Positions 6,578-9,999 of a stretch of DNA of 9,999 bases are shown here, piece after piece. Each line of letters opens with the position of its first letter. Positions within the stretch are counted from its first letter, which is position 1. A model generated the notes under the pieces. That model saw only the letters and a program-made list of their open reading frames with translations. It did not search any database and was not told the origin of the DNA. The position numbers and the translations under genes are program-made. The DNA comes from Bacillota bacterium (GTDB lineage: Bacteria > Bacillota > Clostridia > UBA1381), in the NCBI GenBank assembly GCA_021203665.1, contig JAJQAT010000026.1, positions 1 through 9,999 on the forward strand. The letters are read 5' to 3'.

Positions 6578-7417
6578 ATGCGGATTATTAAAACGATAGA
6601 CGAGGTCAGAAAAATCGTAAAGGAATGGAAAAGGGAAGGACTTACCGTGGGACTTGTGCCGACGATGGGTTATCTTCACGAGGGACATAAAAGCCTTATT
6701 GAAAGGGCGGTTAAGGAAAACGACCGCGTTGTGGTAAGCGACTTTGTAAATCCGACGCAGTTCGGACCGAACGAGGACTTTGAAAGCTATCCGAGAGATA
6801 TAGACGCGGACGCCGCGCTTTGCGCGGACGCGGGCGCGAGCATTATCTTCAATCCCGATGCCGATGAGATGTATGACGGCGCTCTTACCTTTGTGGATAT
6901 GAACAAGATAACAAAGGTGCTTTGCGGAAAAACGCGTCCGATACATTTTTCGGGAGTATGCACCGTTGTGAGCAAGCTTTTTAATATCGTTACTCCGGAC
7001 AGAGCGTATTTCGGGCAAAAGGACGCGCAGCAGCTTTGCGTTATACGCAAAATGGTTAAGGATTTGAATTTTGATATAGAAATTGTCGGCTGTCCCATTA
7101 TCCGCGAGGCGGACGGACTTGCAAGGAGCAGCAGAAACACTTATCTGAGCGCGGACGAGCGCAAGGCGGCTCTTTGCCTTTCGCGTTCGCTTGGAATAGG
7201 CTATGATTTAATCGCCGACGGCGAAAGGGACGTTAAGACAATTACGGGCGCGATAAGGGCGGAGATTGAGAGAGAACCGCTTGCAAGGATTGACTATGTG
7301 GAAATAGTTGACTTAAATCAGCTTGAACCGCTTGAGGAAGTAAAAAAGCCGCTGCTTTGCGCGATGGCGGTGTATATAGGCAAAACGCGTCTTATAGATA
7401 ATTTCATTATGGAGTAA
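6578..7417 (+). CDS. panC: Pantoate--beta-alanine ligase PanC
   Basis: A 279-residue cytoplasmic enzyme that joins pantoate and beta-alanine using ATP to form pantothenate. The nucleotidyltransferase HIGH-type motif is HEGH at residues 34-37 within VPTMGYLHEGHKSL. The pantoate-binding segment is FVNPTQFGPNEDFESYPRD, followed by FSGVCTVVSKLFN, YFGQKDAQQL and the SRN loop GLARSSRNTYLS. The start at 6578 follows GGAGG (6564-6568) and lies one base after the panB stop. The length is the normal one for the family. Confidence 0.97.
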   Translation: MRIIKTIDEVRKIVKEWKREGLTVGLVPTMGYLHEGHKSLIERAVKENDRVVVSDFVNPTQFGPNEDFESYPRDIDADAALCADAGASIIFNPDADEMYDGALTFVDMNKITKVLCGKTRPIHFSGVCTVVSKLFNIVTPDRAYFGQKDAQQLCVIRKMVKDLNFDIEIVGCPIIREADGLARSSRNTYLSADERKAALCLSRSLGIGYDLIADGERDVKTITGAIRAEIEREPLARIDYVEIVDLNQLEPLEEVKKPLLCAMAVYIGKTRLIDNFIME

Positions 7418-7430
7418 GGAGTTGTCGGTT

Positions 7431-7814
7431 ATGGAATTAACAATGCTGAAAGGGAAAATACACCGCGCGACGGTTACGCAGGCGGAGCTTGATTATGTCG
7501 GCAGTATCACGGTTGACACGGCTCTTTTAAGGGCGGCGGGAATACTTGAATATGAAAAGGTTCAAATTGTCGATATAAACAACGGTGAGAGATTTGAAAC
7601 GTACACCATTGCGGGCGAGGAAAATTCGGGCGTTATATGCCTTAACGGTGCGGCGGCAAGATGCGTGCAAAAGGGCGACAGGATAATCATTATGGCTTAC
7701 TGCTCCATGGACGCCGCGGAGGCGGAGGAGCATAAGCCGACAGTGGTATTCGTTGACGGGAACAATAAAATATCGCAGATTTCAAGCTATGAAAAGCACG
7801 GAGAAATAAAATAA
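7431..7814 (+). CDS. panD: Aspartate 1-decarboxylase precursor PanD
   Basis: A 127-residue pyruvoyl enzyme that makes beta-alanine from aspartate for PanC. The self-processing site Gly24-Ser25 occurs in YVGSITVD at exactly the expected position. Other family segments are MLKGKIHRATVTQA, YEKVQIVDINNGERF, ICLNGAAARCVQKGD and IIIMAYC. The length matches Bacillus PanD. The ATG at 7431 is preferred because the AAGGAG ending at 7421 lies 9 nt upstream; a TTG at 7422 would abut the ribosome site. The gap to panC is 13 bases. Confidence 0.97.
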   Translation: MELTMLKGKIHRATVTQAELDYVGSITVDTALLRAAGILEYEKVQIVDINNGERFETYTIAGEENSGVICLNGAAARCVQKGDRIIIMAYCSMDAAEAEEHKPTVVFVDGNNKISQISSYEKHGEIK

Positions 7815-7826
7815 GGATTTAAAGCT

Positions 7827-9002
7827 ATGATAACAAAAGAACAACTAAAAAAATACCCCGAAATTTCGGCAGATGAATTAAATTCGGCATTAGATAAAGC
7901 TGTGGAGCTTGTAAAAATAAATACCGAGGAATTTTTTGACTGTTTTCCGAAAGCGAACAGCGAGAATAATTTTTACGAAAAGTCGGATAATACCGACTGG
8001 ACGGAGGGCTTTTGGACAGGTGAGGTGTGGCTCGCGTATGAGCGCTGCGGCGATGAATGCCTTAAGACGGCGGCGCTTTGTCAGGTGGATTCGTTTCTTA
8101 ACAGAATAGAGAACCGCGTAAACGTGTGTCACCATGATATGGGCTTTCTGTACAGTCCGTCCTGCGTCGCGGCGGTAAAGCTTACGGGAAGCGAAAAGGG
8201 AAAGAGAGCCGCGCTTTTGGCGGCGGATAATTTGATGACGCGCTTTCATGAAAAGGGACAGTTTTTTCAGGCATGGGGAGCTATGGGCGATAGGGATAAT
8301 TACCGACTTATCATTGACTGCCTTATGAATATGCCGCTTTTGTTCTGGGCGAGCGAGGTGACCGGCGACGGACGCTATGCGGATAAGGCGAAGGCGCATA
8401 TAAAGACCGCAATGGATTATGTGGTGCGTGATGATAATTCCACGTATCATACGTATTTCTTTGACCCCGACACGGGAAAAAGCCTGAGAGGCGTTACAAA
8501 TCAGGGAAACCGTGACGGCAGCGCGTGGGCGCGCGGTCAGGCGTGGGGCATATACGGCAGCGCTCTTGCTTATGAAAAAATCGGCGATGAAAGATACGCC
8601 GATATATTCAGACGCGTTACGGACTATTTTATTGAGCATTTGCCCTATGATTTGGTTCCGTATTGGGATTTTGATTTTGACACCGGCAGCAGCGAGCCGC
8701 GCGACTCCTCGGCGGGCGTAATCGCCGTGTGCGGTATGCTGGAAATGGCTAAAAGACTGCCGCGCGAGGAGGCGGAATATTACACCGGCGCGGCAAAGCG
8801 TATTTTAAAAGCTGTCGCGGATTCATGCGCGGTGAGAGACGCGCACCGGTCGAACGGACTTCTTCTCCACGGCACATACGCGCGTAAAACGCCCACAAAC
8901 GCTTGTCACAACGGCGGCGTGGACGAGTGCAACACATGGGGAGATTATTTCTATATGGAAGCGCTGACGCGCCTCACAAAGGATTGGAAGCTGTATTGGT
9001 AA
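7827..9002 (+). CDS. GH88 unsaturated glucuronyl hydrolase
   Basis: A 391-residue alpha/alpha-barrel enzyme of the GH88 family. These remove the 4,5-unsaturated uronic acid left by polysaccharide lyases from the end of oligosaccharides by hydrating the double bond. The two conserved aspartates are visible: Asp104 in HHDMGFLYSPS and Asp164 in LIIDCLMNMPLL. GFWTGEVWLAYE, GNRDGSAWARGQAWGIYG and the late CNTWGDYFYMEAL complete the family pattern. There is no signal peptide, so it acts in the cytoplasm on imported oligosaccharides. It lies 12 bases after panD behind AAGGA (7813-7817) with no promoter or terminator between, so it should be co-transcribed with the pan genes despite an unrelated role. 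No lyase or sugar transporter is in the window, so the natural substrate is unknown. GH105 is the nearest alternative family. Confidence 0.88.
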   Translation: MITKEQLKKYPEISADELNSALDKAVELVKINTEEFFDCFPKANSENNFYEKSDNTDWTEGFWTGEVWLAYERCGDECLKTAALCQVDSFLNRIENRVNVCHHDMGFLYSPSCVAAVKLTGSEKGKRAALLAADNLMTRFHEKGQFFQAWGAMGDRDNYRLIIDCLMNMPLLFWASEVTGDGRYADKAKAHIKTAMDYVVRDDNSTYHTYFFDPDTGKSLRGVTNQGNRDGSAWARGQAWGIYGSALAYEKIGDERYADIFRRVTDYFIEHLPYDLVPYWDFDFDTGSSEPRDSSAGVIAVCGMLEMAKRLPREEAEYYTGAAKRILKAVADSCAVRDAHRSNGLLLHGTYARKTPTNACHNGGVDECNTWGDYFYMEALTRLTKDWKLYW

Positions 9003-9074
9003 AGCGACCGTAAGAGTCGCAAGTGCGAAATGCTTGTAAGGTAAATATAAAATGATTTAAATTGGAATTGACAA

Positions 9075-9122
9075 AAATACAAAAAAAGAGGAACGGCGTT
9101 CGTTGTTCCTTTTTTTGTATTT
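9075..9122 (+). terminator. Terminator of the pan-GH88 operon
   Basis: AAATAC, A7 and GGAAC (9075-9094) pair with GTTCC, T7 and GTATTT (9105-9122), with a 2-nt GA bulge at 9088-9089 and a 10-nt loop. The T7 run is part of the right arm, and the A-rich left arm allows termination in both directions. It lies 72 bases after the GH88 stop. The bases between hold only a weak 5-bp hairpin (GCGAC/GTCGC at 9004-9020). Confidence 0.88.
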
Positions 9123-9135
9123 GCGCGAAAAATTA

Positions 9136-9165
9136 TTGACAATGTATTGAAAAATGCAGTATAAT
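9136..9165 (+). promoter_or_regulatory. Promoter and probable autoregulatory region of the relB-yoeB pair
   Basis: TTGACA (9136-9141) and TATAAT (9160-9165) match consensus perfectly with an 18-bp spacer. The -10 region continues as GAATATAATAAATATG, an AT-rich stretch that would suit binding by a ribbon-helix-helix antitoxin. Operator function is an inference from how such modules are regulated. Confidence 0.85.
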
Positions 9166-9198
9166 GAATATAATAAATATGAAAGGAGGCGGAAAAAT

Positions 9199-9459
9199 AT
9201 GGCGCAGACTAATGTGAACATACGCATGGACGAGGATTTAAAGCGGCAGTTTGAAAAATTCTGTTCGGATATTGGAATGTCTATGACTACGGCGTTTTGC
9301 GTGTTTGCGAAAAAGGCTGTCAGAGACAGGCGAATCCCGTTTGAAATTACTTCTGACGCAGACCCGTTTTACAGCGACGCGAATATGAATCGCTTGAGAA
9401 AATCCATAGCGCAAATGGAAGCCACCGGAGGAACGGTTCATGAGGTGAATTATGATTAA
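9199..9459 (+). CDS. RelB/DinJ family antitoxin
   Basis: An 86-residue antitoxin. Residues 4-45 form the ribbon-helix-helix region (NVNIRMDEDLKRQFEKFC, then GMSMTTAFCVFAKKAV), which dimerises and binds its own promoter. The C-terminal part (about 46-86, with MNRLRKSIAQMEATGGTVHE) is the toxin-binding tail expected to wrap the YoeB-type toxin. The start at 9199 follows AGGAGG (9184-9189) by 9 nt; an ATG at 9154 lies inside the promoter and is rejected. It overlaps the toxin gene by 8 bases, giving coupled synthesis. Confidence 0.9.
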   Translation: MAQTNVNIRMDEDLKRQFEKFCSDIGMSMTTAFCVFAKKAVRDRRIPFEITSDADPFYSDANMNRLRKSIAQMEATGGTVHEVNYD

Positions 9460-9715
9460 AGCCCGGACGGATGCGGCATGGGAGGATTACACATATTGGC
9501 AAAATGAGGATAAAAAGACATTGAGGCGAATCAATAATTTGTTGAAGGACATTGACCGCAACGGATATGACGGAATCGGCAAACCCGAGCCGCTAATCGG
9601 CGATTTTTCCGGCTATTGGAGCAGACGAATCGATGAAAAGAACAGATTGGTTTACCGCATTGAAAATGACGTGGTAAAAATAGTGCAATGCGGCGCGCAT
9701 TACAGGGACAAATAA
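9452..9715 (+). CDS. yoeB: YoeB/Txe family mRNA interferase toxin
   Basis: An 87-residue ribosome-dependent endoribonuclease of the RelE superfamily that cuts mRNA in the ribosomal A site. It aligns along its length with E. coli YoeB: WEDYTYWQ near the N-terminus, GKPEPL, FSGYWSRRI, KNRLVYRI, and AHY near the end. The catalytic residues fall at identical numbers, Glu46, Arg65, His83 and Tyr84, so the toxin looks intact. Its ATG is inside the last codons of the antitoxin gene, with GAGGTG at 9442-9447 as ribosome site. In E. coli the partner is YefM; here it is a RelB/DinJ-type protein. Confidence 0.95.
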   Translation: MIKARTDAAWEDYTYWQNEDKKTLRRINNLLKDIDRNGYDGIGKPEPLIGDFSGYWSRRIDEKNRLVYRIENDVVKIVQCGAHYRDK

Positions 9716-9733
9716 CCCCGTCCCGGGTTCCGC

Positions 9734-9754
9734 AAAAAATCCCACGAAGGGATT
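9734..9754 (-). terminator. Minus-strand terminator of the small hydrophobic ORF transcript
   Basis: Read on the minus strand, AATCCC and GGGATT pair around TTCGT, and the T-run continues to six T in total before GCGG. There is no T-run in the + direction, so the signal is directional. It lies 112 bases beyond the stop of the minus-strand ORF and 19 bases after the yoeB stop. It would therefore end a minus-strand transcript with a long 3' untranslated region. Confidence 0.7.
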
Positions 9755-9781
9755 GACAATGTGTATTATCTGTGATAATAT
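9753..9781 (+). promoter_or_regulatory. Strong + strand promoter for the candidate antisense RNA
   Basis: TTGACA (9753-9758) and TAATAT (9776-9781) have a 17-bp spacer; TATAAT at 9779-9784 is an alternative -10. Transcription would start near 9788. No ribosome site follows, so the product is more likely an RNA than an mRNA. Confidence 0.75.
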
Positions 9782-9787
9782 AATTAT

Positions 9788-9880
9788 AGAAAAGGGCAAA
9801 CCTCAAACGGTTAGCCGCAAATATGATTATATGAATAACCGTATCCGTGAGCTAAATTGGGGCGGTTATTCTGCTTTTAT
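9788..9880 (+). ncRNA. Candidate structured antisense RNA (putative antitoxin RNA)
   Basis: The expected transcript has a first stem-loop pairing GGCAAACC (9795-9802) with GGTTAGCC (9809-9816), 7 of 8 pairs around TCAAAC. A second pairs GAATAACCG (9833-9841) with CGGTTATTC (9863-9871), 9 of 9, and is followed by TGCTTTT. It is complementary to the 3' untranslated region and last codons of the minus-strand 30-residue ORF. This is the arrangement of RNA antitoxins such as RatA or SR4 of Bacillus. The end point is uncertain, since a second hairpin with a T-run at 9958-9993 could end a longer form that covers the whole ORF. An open + frame from 9759 or 9831 exists but has no ribosome site. Confidence 0.5.
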
Positions 9881-9958
9881 AGCAAAAATAATCATGAATA
9901 TGATTACAAATAACACTATTTTAAGCGTTTTAAGTAAAATCTTTTTCATAATAGTCAC
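9866..9958 (-). CDS. Small hydrophobic peptide, candidate type I toxin
   Basis: A 30-residue minus-strand ORF starts with GTG at 9958-9956 and ends with TAA at 9868-9866. The ribosome site AGGAGGTGA (minus strand of 9962-9970) lies 6 nt before the GTG, an ideal spacing. The peptide starts MTIMKKILLKTLK, a basic head, and continues as a single membrane segment rich in Ile, Phe, Val and Met, ending in AIKAE. Small basic-hydrophobic peptides with very strong ribosome sites and an opposing antisense RNA are the hallmark of type I toxins. I do not recognise the exact family; resemblance to Fst, TxpA or Ibs peptides is in general form only. An in-frame ATG three codons later is the other start. The promoter would lie beyond the window. 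Confidence 0.5.
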   Translation of the reverse strand: MTIMKKILLKTLKIVLFVIIFMIIFAIKAE

Positions 9959-9993
9959 CAATCACCTCCTACCGAGCTATCGATTGGATTTTT
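9958..9993. promoter_or_regulatory. Hairpin over the small ORF ribosome site; alternative + strand terminator
   Basis: CCAATC (9958-9963) pairs with GATTGG (9982-9987). Inside it, CTC (9966-9968) can pair with GAG (9974-9976). On the minus strand this places AGGAGGTGA in the hairpin, which would restrain translation of the 30-residue ORF. On the + strand, five T follow at 9989-9993, so it could also terminate the antisense RNA. Confidence 0.45.
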
Positions 9994-9999
9994 GCCCGA

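Noticed and set aside
7422..7430. TTG start of PanD at 7422
   Set aside because: It would directly abut the AAGGAG ribosome site. The ATG at 7431 has proper spacing and puts Gly24-Ser25 at the standard position.
9004..9020. Terminator directly after the GH88 gene
   Set aside because: The GCGAC/GTCGC stem is only 5 bp and has no T-run. The real terminator is at 9075-9122.
9794..9820. c-di-GMP-I riboswitch suggested by GGGCAAACC and GCCGCAAA
   Set aside because: Only short core-like strings match. The expected second helix, tetraloop receptor and following gene are not seen, so it is better explained as part of the antisense RNA.
9759..9999. Open + frame running off the right edge (starts MCIICDN or, at 9831, MNNRIREL)
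   Set aside because: No ribosome site precedes either ATG, and the first ATG overlaps the -35 to -10 region. The frame is the complement of the better supported minus-strand ORF with a strong ribosome site. It would be worth revisiting if the sequence beyond 9999 continues the frame.

Overview
The window looks like part of a Firmicutes chromosome, most likely a gut-type Clostridia. The basis is AGGAGG-type ribosome sites, TTGACA/TATAAT-type promoters, hairpin-plus-U-run terminators, a nucleoid-occlusion ParB-family protein, a secreted plant-galactan hydrolase and a clostridial-style pantothenate operon. I cannot name the species. Every full-length gene runs on the + strand. The only minus-strand gene candidate is a 30-residue ORF at the right edge. 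Coding regions are mid-GC; intergenic regions are AT-rich and carry many palindromes.

Layout: (1) 1-259 is a promoter followed by a strongly structured, non-coding-looking leader that ends in a 19-bp hairpin with a U-run. It precedes noc (260-1066), a DNA-binding nucleoid-occlusion protein closed by a clean terminator. (2) 1131-2543 is a MATE efflux transporter with its own promoter. It is followed by a palindrome-rich gap (2522-2756) that may be a dispersed intergenic element. (3) 2789-4810 is a secreted GH53 endo-beta-1,4-galactanase with a short-repeat linker and a C-terminal beta-rich domain, closed by a terminator. (4) 4864-9002 is a single-promoter operon, panG-panB-panC-panD plus a cytoplasmic GH88 unsaturated glucuronyl hydrolase, closed by a terminator at 9075-9122. 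(5) 9136-9715 is a type II toxin-antitoxin pair, a RelB/DinJ-family antitoxin with a YoeB-family toxin. (6) 9734-9999 looks like a type I toxin-antitoxin locus. A 30-residue hydrophobic ORF lies on the minus strand behind a near-perfect ribosome site, has its own minus-strand terminator, and is opposed by a strong + strand promoter that would make a structured antisense RNA.

How the genes work together: PanB, the PanG-type reductase, PanC and PanD supply, in order, ketopantoate, pantoate, pantothenate and beta-alanine, which is the route to coenzyme A. The operon has no classical panE, and PanG fills that step. The galactanase (outside the cell) and the GH88 enzyme (inside) point to growth on plant or host polysaccharides. 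The most novel regions are the candidate type I module at the right end, the structured leader before noc, and the palindrome cluster between the MATE and galactanase genes.
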